A stretch of DNA of 64,000 nt from Capitulum mitella (lineage: Eukaryota > Arthropoda > Thecostraca > Pollicipedomorpha > Pollicipedidae): assembly GCA_030062745.1 (NCBI GenBank), contig CP099842.1, positions 19,935,822 to 19,999,821 of the forward strand, read 5' to 3'. The position numbers were made by a program, and so were the translations under genes. The notes under the pieces were generated by a model. It worked only from the letters and a program-made list of their open reading frames with translations. It was not told the origin of the DNA and did no database searches. Positions within the stretch are counted from its first letter, which is position 1; the number at the start of each line of letters is the position of its first letter. Below, piece by piece: positions 36,643 through 47,769 of the stretch.

Positions 36643-36712
36643 CGGCTCCAGCGTGGGCTGTTGATGACACATGTATCATCTGAAACTGGAGCCAGTTTTA
36701 TTAAATGCCGAC

Positions 36713-37504
36713 ATGAACTTCAAGTTGTTGGTAAGTGTATCACCGTCTTCCTTTGATTGAGCTTCTCAGGTATTTGGGATACCGATCATAGGTCATAGGT
36801 CATAGGTCATACCGAGTGCTTCATACCGAGTGCTTCCTGGACCTGAAGGCTCTATGTAGATCTTAATTAAGATATTTGCTGTACAGGTATACTGTTCGAA
36901 AAGTGATATGTGCCGAAATATGTAATGCATCCGGGGCGCGAATTCCGTTGCCTGACGATTTTACTGTTTGCTGTGTGCGTATAGACGGTCCAAAGCAATA
37001 GGCTATAGCCCTAGCCACGAGTGGCGTTCGTTCAACACACTATCTTCAACACCAATGAAAAAAATCCTCCACGTGTAACACCAGCAACACTTACGTTCTT
37101 TACAGACTCTGCAGTTTGTCGCCCTCGCGGCTGTGGATTCTGCCGCCTACAGTGACTGATCCCGGAAAGGATCCGGAGGGAATTGCAAGGGCGGATACCT
37201 CAGCGGATACAGCCGCGGTCGCTACGGCGGCGGATCTAAGGCAGGATACAGAGGAAGCCCTGGAGGACCTACCGGAGGTGGCGCTGAGTTGTACAAGAGA
37301 TGGCGCTGCTCCAGCAAATGCCCAGTTTGTTCGAAATCAGAACTGCAAGAATTATTTGGACAGCACCAAAACTGCGCTCCTGCTATTTTGGCGGAGCCGC
37401 ACGGTTCCGTTCCTTTGTTGCTAGTGTTATTCCACGACGCCGGTACCACGAGAGATGTTCCGGTACGGCGCATGACTGTCAACCATCAAACGATGGTAAT
37501 GTAA
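36713..37504 (+). pseudogene. Secreted Gly/Tyr-rich (cuticle-like) protein gene with in-frame stop
   Basis: Exon 1 (36713-36730) encodes MNFKLL and ends TTG|GTAAGT. Exon 2 starts at 37106 after TTCTTTACAG and continues TLQFVALAAVDSAAYSD, which together make a good signal peptide. A short first exon with an intron inside the signal peptide is the usual layout of arthropod cuticle genes. A TGA at 37157-37159 then interrupts the frame, yet the same frame carries on with GGYLSGYSRGRYGGGSKAGY and RGSPGGPTGGGA, the Gly/Tyr-rich composition expected of a structural cuticle or glycine-rich secreted protein. The frame next stops at 37502-37504, but the part after about 37290 no longer looks cuticle-like. 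TGA for GGA would be a single base change. Pseudogene, null allele or sequence error are all possible. Confidence 0.55.
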
Positions 37505-37874
37505 CGCATCTGTAAGGCAAATGTACTAAGAGCACCATCTGCATGTCTTCCGCAGGCCACAGGGGTGGATAATGCTGTAAATCGAGGGCTAAAAATGTCG
37601 GAGGGGAGCTAATGGCGCCAGGTGGCTTGATAAAAGCCCTCTTCGATGAGGCGTCTCCAGATGAATAGTACATTGCACACGCAAAAGACTAGAAACATGG
37701 CGAAAATCGCAAGTACATCATCAGCTGAGCATGGAAAACATGCCACTAGATTAATCAACATCGCCGAGAGCGACTTTTTTGTATGTGATCGGTACCAAGC
37801 CTCCCAGCTGGCACCACGTGAAAGCGCCTACCTTTCATATTACATATTTATCACCAGTAGTCCTGAAAGTTAAC
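37505..37874. other. 3' flank of the cuticle-like gene
   Basis: Nothing recognisable apart from the approach to MITE copy 2. Confidence 0.4.
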
Positions 37875-37882
37875 GTTAGGCA

Positions 37883-38100
37883 CAGGTGTGTCGATCTGTA
37901 TTCGTTTGAGAGAGCCCTGGCCAACCCACTGTTGATCTGGGGGCTCCCAATGTTGGTTTGGGTCCCCCCAATATTTTCTGCCTGTTTTTGTAAGAAATGA
38001 GTAATAATAACGAAAAGAACGGCTGTAATAGATAAGAGATAGGCGGAAAGTAAAGAATATAGTCTAAAGCGACGTATCTATCTGTCTTTCTAACTTCTAC

Positions 38101-38156
<56 letters not shown>

Positions 38157-38333
38157 GTTCCCCGGGGATGAATACAATTTTCATTTGATAAATATTAACG
38201 AAAAACCTACAACTTTCCGTTAGTCAAAATAAAGTGGGCTTAATCCGTTGAGAAATCCGTATTCGGGGGGAAGTTAGGTTGTCAGGCCCTATGCTCGGCC
38301 CCTCCCAATCATTTGCAGAAATCGATACCCCTC
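37883..38333 (+). mobile_element. hAT-like MITE, copy 2, with perfect 8-bp TSD
   Basis: The element starts CAGGTGTGTCGATCTG and ends, read on the minus strand, GAGGGGTATCGATTTCTG. It is flanked on both sides by the identical octamer GTTAGGCA (37875-37882 and 38334-38341). Short CAG-type terminal inverted repeats plus an 8-bp target duplication are the hallmarks of hAT elements. It is 451 bp, non-coding, with an internal (TA)n run at 38103-38153. Confidence 0.85.
38103..38153. repeat. (TA)n microsatellite inside MITE copy 2
   Basis: A pure TA run of about 25 units. Confidence 0.9.
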
Positions 38334-38341
38334 GTTAGGCA

Positions 38342-39829
38342 TTTGACAATACAAAGACAGAATGGATCTAAAATTGCTCCAATCAGCACCGATAGTTTGG
38401 ATGTCTTGCCACACGTAAAGCTTGGGAAGCCACGCAACATAAATTTGTGAAAATTCCACCCCGTATTTTGGATATTTTGTACGAGTATTTTGGAGTCGCT
38501 TTAGCAAAAGTGCACATTAATATTTCTTGTGAACTTGAAGCAGTTTTCCTGCAGCAGGTTAAGACAAGTACTCTGCTTTTTACAATATCTCAAGCTTAGA
38601 ACTGTGCGACAAAACAATCTAGAAAACATAAGCGTTTCATTGTCGGTGTCTTTTTTTTGTATCTTCTCGCTTCAAGATGCATTTATCTCACATACCATAC
38701 ATTCTTTCGGAGCACTTTGTCTACGACACCCTGGGGAGGGTACACTTTTGGGGACGTCACATAAAAAAATGGCACAGCACATTGTTGAAAAAGGAGGAAG
38801 TATAGCTTGAGAACCAAGGCAATGAAAGAGCGATTGTAGACGATCGTACTGGGACTGGAATTCCAGGACTGAAAACGACTGACGATATCCTTGCGAAGCA
38901 GAACCAAATGAAGGCGTGATAGATACTTGTGCAACATTTTTTTTTCAGCACGTCAGATACCCGTACCTCGACAGGCGACGTCTCGCTGAGCCCCAGCTTC
39001 TCTAAAGGAGGCTCTCAGCTGGTCAGCTGCCGCCCTGAAGAGTCGCCGCTGCACTGCCGCTGTCGCGAGGAACCGGCGGTATCCTGTCCTGAGTCGACTG
39101 TCCGATCCCGGCCGCAATCAAACCACGTAAAACACTGAACGTCTGAGTGCTGCTGGGCCAGGTATGCAGTATCCTACTCCTATACGATCGTTCACTTCGT
39201 TTTTGTTTTTGTTTTTTATAAATAACTTTCGCAGCCAAAGTATCTAAAATATACTTTGAATATCAAATGAATACTTCCGTATTCATTTGAAACAAACAGC
39301 CATTCTATGGTCACATTTCATCCGTTTCGTATCTGTACGGATTACAGAATAATTCATGTCGTCAACGCTACAGCCTTTCTTAGGTAACCAGAGGCTAAAG
39401 TTTCGTCTTTTTCAGGTTATAAGTCAGTTTGTTGACGTGGCGTGGTACCCTAATCTTCGGAAAAACGAAATGGCCAAACCATTTAAAACTAAAGCATTTA
39501 TTTCATTCACACAAAACGCTCCATTTCAATAATGACGTGACTACTGTGCTTGGAATTCACTACTGAGAGCTGCAGTACCATCGCCATATGTCTTCCAAAT
39601 AAATGTTGCTATCATGACTCTGGAAGAACACATGCAGTGTCGGATATGTGCTCTCACGAATCGGTCTAATTCAGATTGTTACAGTCCTTCGCCCTGTCTT
39701 CCTGCGTATGCGAGGCACCGGCCCCCTATCACAGTGTTCAGGAGCGTTTGTCATTGTCGATGCTGTTCTGAAGAAGTGTCCTGCCGATCCTTGAACAACG
39801 CGTTGATGTCTTGTGGGCCCTAGCCCGCG
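38342..39829. other. Spacer with one isolated GC-rich, exon-like patch
   Basis: It is mostly AT-rich and gene-free. At 38950-39138 a GC-rich patch follows a strong T-run acceptor (TTTTTTTTTCAG) and holds a frame with coding-like codons ending at a TGA. No family is recognised. See the finding. Confidence 0.35.
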
Positions 39830-40275
39830 GGCGGCATTCCAGTGGCGTTAAACCGGGCCATACAGAGCACAACAGCAGCGGTGGCGCTCCAGTGGCGTCA
39901 GAGTTTGGGCATCTCGAGAAAGCCACCGTGGAGGACATCTGGTAACGCCAGCGGTCGGCCGTAACAGAACACCACGACAGAAGTCAGCCGTGACTAAACA
40001 CCTCAGCAGAGATCGTCTGGTGACGTCAGAGGTCAGCCACGACTGAGCACCACAGCAGAGGTTGTCTGGTGACGTCAGAGGTTAGCCACGACTGAACACC
40101 TCAGCAGAGGTCGTCTGCTGGCGTCAGAGGCCAGCCACGACTGAGCATCATAGCAGAGGCGATCCAGAGACGACAGAGGCCGGGCATTTGAGAGCGTAGA
40201 GCAGCCGAGGTGACCCAATGACGTCAGGGACCGGTCGTCCAACTGCACACCACAGCGGCAGTCGTCAAACGACTG
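39830..40275 (-). repeat. 49-bp minisatellite downstream of the Ly6 gene
   Basis: About seven to nine diverged units of GTGACGTCAGAGGTCAGCCA...CACCACAGCAGAG. The best-kept ones begin near 40022, 40071 and 40120, 49 bases apart. Each carries a CRE-like GTGACGTCA core. The array lies within about 560 bases downstream of the Ly6 stop codon and so probably in its 3' UTR or just past it. Confidence 0.8.
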
Positions 40276-40390
40276 CGAAGGCCCGTCCTTTGAGCAGAGC
40301 AGCAGCGGCGTGGCCACAGCGCCGGAGCCGGCCCCGCCCGCCTCCCGCGGCGCCGGACACCCTGTGACGTCAGCGGCCTGTACAGGCCGT

Positions 40391-40599
40391 TCAGCTGAGC
40401 AGGGCGGCGGCGAGCAGGGCGGCCAGGGCGGCCAGAGCGACTGGGCCGGCCGCCGGCCGGACGGCTGCGTTGCAGAGGTCGCCGTAGCACATGCACAGGT
40501 AGATCTTGCGGTACTGGCCGTACATGGCCTCGTCGCAGCGCTCCTGCAGGTCGGGCGGCGGACGCTGCATGCACATCCGCTCGGTGGCCGTGTCGTAGT
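40391..40599 (-). CDS. Ly6 protein exon 3 (second half of domain, GPI signal)
   Basis: The acceptor is CCGCCAG at 40600 and the stop is TGA at 40391-40393. It encodes YDTATERMCMQRPPPDLQER, CDEAMYGQYRKIYLCMCYGD, then LCN and the GPI-signal tail. The first two bases complete an Asp codon split with exon 2. Confidence 0.92.
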
Positions 40600-43500
40600 C
40601 TGGCGGAGGAGGGGTGCCGGCGTTACAGGGGCACGGACGGGCACCGGGCGGCGGGCAACCGTCACCGCGCCCAGCCTCCCGCCTGAGGGTGACCGTGACC
40701 CTCTCTGACGAGCGCCACCTCTGGCACGTGCCTCAGGGACAGCCGAAGATAAAAATGTTAGGACCCAGAGAAAGACGAGTTCGTTAACCGTGAAGAAAAG
40801 ACCAAATTACGCTAGATTTACGGCAAACATGCACAATCAATTCTGCACCCTCTTCGTGGCACGCATCTCTCAGTCTTTGCTCTTTACAGAAAACATATTC
40901 GGTGCTAGGGCTTCAAAATTCAGACCACCGCCCAAAAGCAGAAACCAGAGGTGAGAGCCGGGACCAATTCCGCTCTTCAAAATTGCACTGTCTACCGCAA
41001 TCCGTCACATACGACCTAATCCCCCACAAATTCCAATTCCCATGGCCTCCAATACAAGCCCAGCACGCCTGGATAGCTTGGTTAACGTAAAGGTCGGCCT
41101 ATTGACGTACGTCGCGGCCTACCACAGACGTGACCGGCTTATGTCGTGTCCCCAGTCACGAATCTCATCTGAGTCAGCTAACACTGCGTGCTCCTCGTCA
41201 GCGTAGCCGGTGCCACTCTGCCTTTCGTTTTTCTGTTCTCTTATGAATCTTATCTTTTCGTCTATTATGCTCCGTTTCATCTCCTTTTCTCTGCGCTATC
41301 CACCCTCTCCTTTCCTATTCGTCCTCCTTCCCCTCTCCTATTGTTCTTTACCCGCTATCTGCCTCGCTCATTCCATTACTTGCCAAACTCTTTCTTGTCT
41401 CCTCACTCATTCGACCTTCTCCTTTTCTTCTTTTGAATTATTCCTTCCCTCATTCCCTCCCTCCCTCCCTCATTTTCACTCTCTGTCCGCCTCCCCTCTC
41501 ACCGTTGACACTCTTGTCGCCCTCGATGATCTTGCCGCACCAGCCGGAGGCGCACGGCTCGACGCTCACGCCACGCACACCGCCCGACAGCAGCTGAGTG
41601 GTGTTGTGCGCGAACGAATCACTGCAGTCGCCGCGCTCGCCCCGCGAACGGCACCGGAAACAGCGCCGCTGCTCCACGCCTGAAGTCAACAGAGAGACGA
41701 ACGTCAGATCGGAGGGGCTGAGGACAGCAGAGAGACGCCGGTCAGACGAGGAGGCCTGGGGTCAGCAGAGAGACGAGGGTCAGATGGGAGGACCTGGGGA
41801 CAGCAGAGAGACGAGGGTCAGACGGAGGACCTGGGGACAGCAGAGAGACGAGGGTCAGACGGAGGACCTGGGGGCAGCAGAGAGACGAGCGTCAGACGGG
41901 AGGGCCTGAAGATAGCATACAGACGAGGGTCAGATGGGAGGACCTGGGACAGCAGACAGACGATGGACAGACGGGAGGGCCCGATGACAGCAGAGACACG
42001 AGGGTCAGACGGAGGACCTGGGGACAATAGAGAGAAGAGGGTCAGACGGAGGACCTGGAGACAGCAGAGAGACGAGGATCAGACGGAGGGTCTGCGGACA
42101 GCAGAGAGGCGAGGGCCGGACGGGAGGACGGCAGCTCGAGAACAGTGCAGGAACTGGCACACTGCGATACATTAACGCTGGTAAACGATGTGTTGCGTGA
42201 GGGCTGTGTTAGTTTCATGGGATTTATCGGCGGGGTCGTCGCATGCGGATCGTCATGTTAGCAGAGTCGTGAAACTCACGCAGGGTAGTCGTGGGACCAG
42301 GAGGCTGCAGATCGTGAGCGGCATTCCCCCCCTTATTCTGGCCTCGGCACATTTGCAGAGAGGTTGCAAGTATATTTCAATAAAGTTAGCACACTAGCCA
42401 CTTCTAAGAATCTACTGAAATACACAAACGCGACTTACATGTCCCTACGGTAGGTAGGGACATGTAAGTCATCATCATGTAAGTCATAGGACATCATTCC
42501 TTCCATGCGAATCAGATTACCAGAAAAGTGATAGTGCGTCATCAGTCGGGTAGCCTGTTCATTCATTCTCAAGGGGAGCTGAAACTCACCGGAACGTAAC
42601 AAAGCCGAACCTGATTTTCTCCGGCACGAGAAAATGGTAATCCCCTGTGCAGGAAACACTTGGATCGCGGGATCCAGACGAGGAAAGGAAGACAGCGGAA
42701 CGGGAGGGGAATGAAGCGGGAGCGTCCGCCGCTTCACCCGGGAGGATGCAGAACGGAAAAATGCGTGCTCTTTTCTCCGATTTGACAGTCAGTAGTCAAC
42801 TGCATGGTGAACTGGAGGCTGGCTACCATGACTGCATCCTTCATCTTCGTCTCTCAGATCTCGGATCCATGCTTGCCTTCTCAAATATGTCCAAAAACGA
42901 AATCAGGCGCTAACTTAATGGCTGTTGTTAAAATGATGGGAATTAGTGCACATGTTGCATGCAGTTGGTATCACGATGAAAACACAAGTGTATGTCGTTG
43001 CTGGACATTTCCGAAAATAATTGGGGGTATGTCTCGGATTACTGACCACGTCTTTCCATTCATTACTATAGGCATAATGCCAGAACTTCTGAAAAGTAAA
43101 AGTAAGAGTTTAGACCCAACGAACCCTCTGGGATCTCTAGTCATGATGTGAGAAGGGCGTCGCCGCAGTGAAAAAGAAAGAGTGGGCGCTTCATCCAGAG
43201 GAAGTTTTTGAATTTTTTTCCATGCGATGTCCATTGGCGTAACGCTAATATCAGGACATATGTCCTCTTTTAACCTATCTCATCCCTCTCTCCCCCTCTC
43301 ATTCTTTCCCTCTTTCCCTCTCGTTTCCCCTCTCTCCCTCTCTCTTCCCCTTTCTCTCTTCTTATCTCCCCCTCTCTTTCTCTTTAACCTCCTTCTCCTT
43401 TTAATTCTTCTCCCCTTCCCCTCTCTCCCTCCTGCTCTCTTCCTTTTCCGTCTTCAAACGAGCGAATCGTCCCTTACCGGTGAGTAATTCAAAACGTAAT

Positions 43501-44234
43501 GAGATGTAATAAAAGTCTGCATGTAATGGTAGCATAAGACAGGTGTATAATTGGATCCTGATTTCGATTCAGAATAAGGGCATCCACAACTGTTTCCACT
43601 CTCCCTTCCAAATCGCTCGCAAGAGTACCCGTTCTCCGCGCAGACCTCTAAGAACCATATACTGAGGTTTTCAAGGCTATCAGCTCTTGGTAAGCTCCGT
43701 GGACCGTGGCCTCGCAGAAGCCTGGCACAAAGGTCGACCGACCGGTCAGGCCTGACGTCCAGTGTGACTCACTCCAGAGGAGACGGACATGGATCAGGAA
43801 GAGGTCTGCTCTTCACCAGAGAGACTCCGTCTCGAAACATTCACCACTCGCGTTTTGTAGTCAGCCATCTTTTTCGACACGAACAAATCTCAGGGGCAAA
43901 GCGAAAAACGCCAGTGATTTTGAGTAAATCACGAGCCACAGGGCAACGGTTGAGACATGCAAGCTCAAATGCGTTTTCTGATCGACCAATCTGGATAACG
44001 TCTTAACGTATGGATGCATGAAAACCTCACATTGCGTAGATAAAAAGACGCTTGACGATCATTTTCTTATCATTTGTCTTAAAGTCCGAAATCGGCGGCA
44101 AACGGTGACACCTCAGAAAAACAGCAGAGGACCGGATGAAAAAGACTGTAGGCAGAGCAGCGACACTTACCATGAGCCACGCTCAGCAGACTCAGAAGCA
44201 GAATCACACACGACACAAGATCCCTGAAATTCAT
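40391..44234 (-). CDS. Ly6/uPAR-domain GPI-anchored protein (complete, 3 exons)
   Basis: The exons on the minus strand are 44171-44234, 41503-41679 and 40391-40599. Both introns are phase 1 GT-AG. The product is 149 aa. The signal peptide is MNFRDLVSCVILLLSLLSVA. One three-finger domain of ten cysteines follows (CFRCRSRGERGDC, EPCASGWCGKIIEG, RMCMQR, ERCDEAMYG, YLCMCYGDLCN), closing with the Cys-Asn typical of the fold. A hydrophobic tail (PVALAALAALLAAALLS) after small residues indicates GPI attachment. The pattern is that of arthropod Ly6 proteins of the quiver/sleepless, boudin and crooked group, which act on ion channels, septate junctions or signalling receptors. I cannot tell which member this is. 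An in-frame ATG at 44252 would add six residues. Confidence 0.9.
40600..41502 (-). other. Ly6 intron 2
   Basis: A 0.9-kb intron with a long pyrimidine-rich (plus strand) tract at about 41270-41495, next to the exon 2 donor. No exon is seen in it. Confidence 0.6.
41503..41679 (-). CDS. Ly6 protein exon 2 (first half of domain)
   Basis: The exon runs from acceptor TTGACTTCAG at 41680 to donor AACG|GTGAGA and is 177 nt. It encodes VEQRRCFRCRSRGERGDCSD, SFAHNTTQLLSGGVRGVSVE and PCASGWCGKIIEGDKSVN. There is one N-glycosylation sequon (NTT). The acceptor region is the apparent seed of the adjoining minisatellite. Confidence 0.92.
41700..42125 (-). repeat. 37-bp minisatellite abutting the Ly6 exon 2 acceptor
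   Basis: About 11 units of CAGCAGAGAGACGAGGGTCA...GGAGGACCTGGGGA with 37-38-bp spacing (41763, 41801, 41838, 41875 and on). On the minus strand each unit reads CTGACCCTCGTCTCTCTGCT...CCCAG. This closely matches the true acceptor, CTGACGTTCGTCTCTCTGTT...TTCAG, so the array is a string of acceptor-like copies. Confidence 0.9.
42432..42470. repeat. Perfect 17-bp inverted repeat, 5-nt loop
   Basis: GACTTACATGTCCCTAC (42432-42448) and GTAGGGACATGTAAGTC (42454-42470) pair exactly around GGTAG. It lies in Ly6 intron 1. ATGTAAGTCAT is repeated once more just after it. Confidence 0.9.
43255..43450 (+). repeat. CT-rich low-complexity tract in Ly6 intron 1
   Basis: A degenerate CTCTCCCTCTTTCC-type pyrimidine tract. 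The open frame across it is compositional. Confidence 0.8.
44171..44234 (-). CDS. Ly6 protein exon 1 (signal peptide)
   Basis: ATG at 44234-44232; donor CATG|GTAAGT at 44171/44170. It encodes MNFRDLVSCVILLLSLLSVA plus H and the first base of a glycine codon, a classical signal peptide. A second in-frame ATG lies at 44252. GC-rich DNA upstream (44255-44510) includes GCAGCCATGTTGG and is the likely promoter. Confidence 0.88.
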
Positions 44235-44254
44235 GGCTAACGTCCCATTCATAC

Positions 44255-44510
44255 AGCCATATGCTGGCGGGCCTAGCACGCAGTAACGGCAGCCATGTTG
44301 GACGCGGCAGCAGCTGACTGGCACTGGCCGCCGGGAGAAAGTGGTGCCAGGCGGCGGCCGTGGCGCCTGGACGGGCCGCTCAAGGCGGGCCCGGCTCGGC
44401 TGGCGGCGGGGCGGCCGTCTGGCGGCGGCAGTCCGGCGCCGACCATACGCAGGGGGACCGCCGGACCGGACACAGCACACCGGCCGGACCTGGGATGGCG
44501 AGGTCAGCTC
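44255..44510 (-). promoter_or_regulatory. CpG-rich candidate promoter of the Ly6 gene
   Basis: About 250 bases of CpG-dense DNA sit immediately upstream of the first Ly6 exon inside otherwise AT-rich surroundings. No TATA box was found. Confidence 0.4.
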
Positions 44511-44713
44511 GAGAATCTGAGCATTTGCAATGCTCGAGTGACGTGGATTTGCAAGTGGTATCTGAACGGCTCTGTGCAGGTCGGAATGGTTTATGATGAA
44601 AGTCGAATCGCAGGATTGATTATTGAGGCTGTGGATGGGCGGTCAAAACCACTCAGAGCACAGATAATGGACAAATTTATTCCGCTTTCGAAAAGCCACT
44701 GCACTCCAATTCG

Positions 44714-45124
44714 TCGGGGCGTCAAATTCTGTAAATGATTAGGTGGGGCGAGCCGAGGGCCCGACAACCTGACCTCCTTCAAATGTGGGTTTCTCATCGG
44801 ATTTAGCCCACTTTGATTTCACCAACGGAAATTTATAAGTTTTCTTTTTGTTACTTTTTATCAAATAAAAAATTACGTTTATACCCAGATATGTATATAT
44901 AGATAGAAGAAAGAAGAATAGATAGATACATCGTTTTAGGCTTTATTCTTTGCTCTCTGCCTATCTGTTATCTACTGCGGCCGTTTCTTTCGTTATAATT
45001 ATTCATTTCTCTTTAAAACGGACAGAAAATGTTGGAAGGAGGGCCCAAACTAACATTGGGTGGGACCAAATTCGAAATTGGGTGGGCCAAGACCCTCTCA
45101 AAAGAAGACAGATCGACACCCCTG
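44714..45124 (-). mobile_element. hAT-like MITE, copy 3
   Basis: Inverted relative to copies 1 and 2. The minus-strand start, CAGGGGTGTCGATCTGTC, is intact. The other end (TCGGGGCGTCAAATTCTG on the plus strand) is mutated, and no target-site duplication is visible. The interior matches copy 2 well, including GATAGGC and TTTCCGTT. Confidence 0.75.
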
Positions 45125-47769
45125 GGTGTGGTTTAACAACCAATAAAGTACAAGTGCGAAGGAAACATTTCTTTACAGACAAGGCTCGATGTCCTACTGT
45201 CGAATTTATCGACCACGATAAGCGTTGAAGTCTCCGTTTAGTTTCGACTCAGTCAATCTGTGCCGCGGAAAGCATTTCGACTCGTTCATGCTTGCGTTAA
45301 TTTCATAGCCAGCCTAAGAACAGTTACAAACCTTTTCCCCACGTCGCTGAGAGTCTTCGCAGTTTGTCCTGTTTCTGTAGGGCCTCAGGACCGTAAACCA
45401 ACCGTAACACAACTGCGAACATCACGTCGGTGATATATGCTAATCAGAATTGCAGTCCCTTTGACCGACATGACAGCTGCAAACTCGGGCCCGTCAGACT
45501 GGGAGAAAGAAGTGACCATCGCTTATCACCAATGCTTATTGCTTGGAGGCCGTTACAGGCCCGTTATAATTATGACTGGGATTCAAGAAAGCTAGCGGAG
45601 GGCGGGATTCCGTGTTGGATTGTGGTCAGATGAAGTCATACGATTCCGTATCTAATCAACGGGGCTTTCGGTGGTGTACCACATAAGTCTCGTGAATAGG
45701 GAGAACGAAGGACGCAGGAAACGGGAGGCAGGGGGCAGCTGCCCCCCAGCTTTTTGGAATTTAACATTGACCCCATGATCGTTGGCTGGAAATAACTGAC
45801 TCAAAATGCTTCTTTGTCCTCCAACGCCCCCCGCCTTAACTGTGGAGGAGTCCCCGCGCCCCCAAGGAGAACCCTTTATTATCTGTTCAGTGAACGCAAA
45901 GGTGGGTAAAATAACAACCGCATTGTCAGTCTGACGAAAGCCTGCTGTCATTGCCACGTACATACGTCAGAACCGATGTCCATAAAAACGAAACTTTGCG
46001 CAGTTCCAATTCACCAGATTCGATATTAGAAACATGCACCAACCATGGTCTGCCGCATTCCTCCCCCTGACGAAAACCAGGGCCGTGCGACTTGTTTCTT
46101 AAACAACATGGGATATAAACGTTCAGCACAGGCCTATTTTAATTTTAGTTCACTGCAGTTTCTCTTATTCCAGTGAACGAGTGCCCGTTTGATACAAGAT
46201 ATATCTATGGAAGAGCAAGATGCAGCATCTTTCGTCTTATTTCGTAAAACTCCTACTCGTTCGTCCATGGAAAAATTAACGGAACCCATTCATGCAGAAC
46301 ATCCCAAAACACAACTTAACGGTTCCAGTACAGTTTCATGATTTGAGCCCGACGACATTGAAACTGCAGTCAAGTCATTGACGATACGGGAGGCTAAAAG
46401 AAAATGGCATGGTTTCCGTATGGATGGCCAGACCGGAACGATGCTACTCATCCCACTAATTACCATTTTCCAGGAAAACTGCTTAAAACTTGGCATACAG
46501 ATTGCAAGCGTTACGGTGTTTGACGCCTTTCTCGAGTTTCGTCTAAATATGAATGTATTCAACAGACGACACAAAAAATACTTGTTATTATAGTGTGCGT
46601 ATGGTGCACGTAATCATGTTACTGCCTCTTCCATGAGGCAAGGCTTCATGGAATGAGGCCCTGTCTAGTGCAGGTAGCCTGCTTAACGTTAAAATTGATG
46701 AAAAGGATCCTTGTTTTCTGCCCGATTTGGACCATACCGTTCTCAGATGGCTTAAATGATCACGCGCATAAATTCACCATCTTTACCGATATTTGGGAAA
46801 ACCATATCCACGACTCTAGTGACAAAAGTAGTTGATATCTGAATTTACCAGGAAACATGATATATAATAAGTGTTTAACTGTATCGTTCAGCGACTTGAT
46901 TTATGGTTAGGTCTTCTGGATTATGGCTTGATAATCATCCGCAAGATCTAAATATTTTTTTTTTCGGATCCTCAGTACTCAGAACGGCACTTTGTCGGAT
47001 TTCTTGGTGCCATATAGAACATTTTTCGTAAAATCCGCACTTCGAATGCATTGATATAGACATAGCAAGTTTACGAGCGCTTTTAGAAGGTCGCAACCGC
47101 AGACATCGGTGTTGCTTATCCAGCCACATGAACATGAACTGTTTCTCCATTTGGCTCATTTCACCAAGTACATCAGTAACAAAGGAGTATGAACAAGGGC
47201 GTACTACAAAGCGGAGTAAGACTAGCAAGACTAGAAGGCGCAATAAGACTCACAACAACCCGTCCGGCAGCGCCCGCAGGACTGGTCTGGAATGACGGTC
47301 TCCGGTAGGATGTGAGGCCTGCCACTGGGGGCAGGGTAACATTACAGCCCCGTTGTCCCTCTCCGAGATAAGTCCGCGTGAATTATTCGCAGGGCGCGTG
47401 CAATGTTTTGTTCATGCATGCAATGTTCCGCCCGATTTTAACGAAACGATTGTTTTTCTCAGAAAGCGGATCTCGCTTGGAATGATTTTCTGCAAAGCTC
47501 AGTTCACATAAATCCATACCTAATTGAATTTAAGGAGCCCAGTGTTTAACACTCATGGTTGTATTGTTGCAGAATGTGGGACCTACGCATGTGTTGCCTG
47601 CCCACACACTTATCTCACCGGTCGGAACAATGTAAATAATTTTGGAAGGTGATTTAAAGCTGATTTGCAACTCATTTTGTCCAGTTTAGCACCTACGGGC
47701 TCCCTCCCTATAGGATCTGTCAGTCTTCCCTTTCAATTCTCACCCTACCCAAACGCTGCCGACGACCGC
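45125..47769. other. Gene-free spacer
   Basis: AT-rich with short open frames only. I see no exon, RNA gene or clear repeat. Confidence 0.4.
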
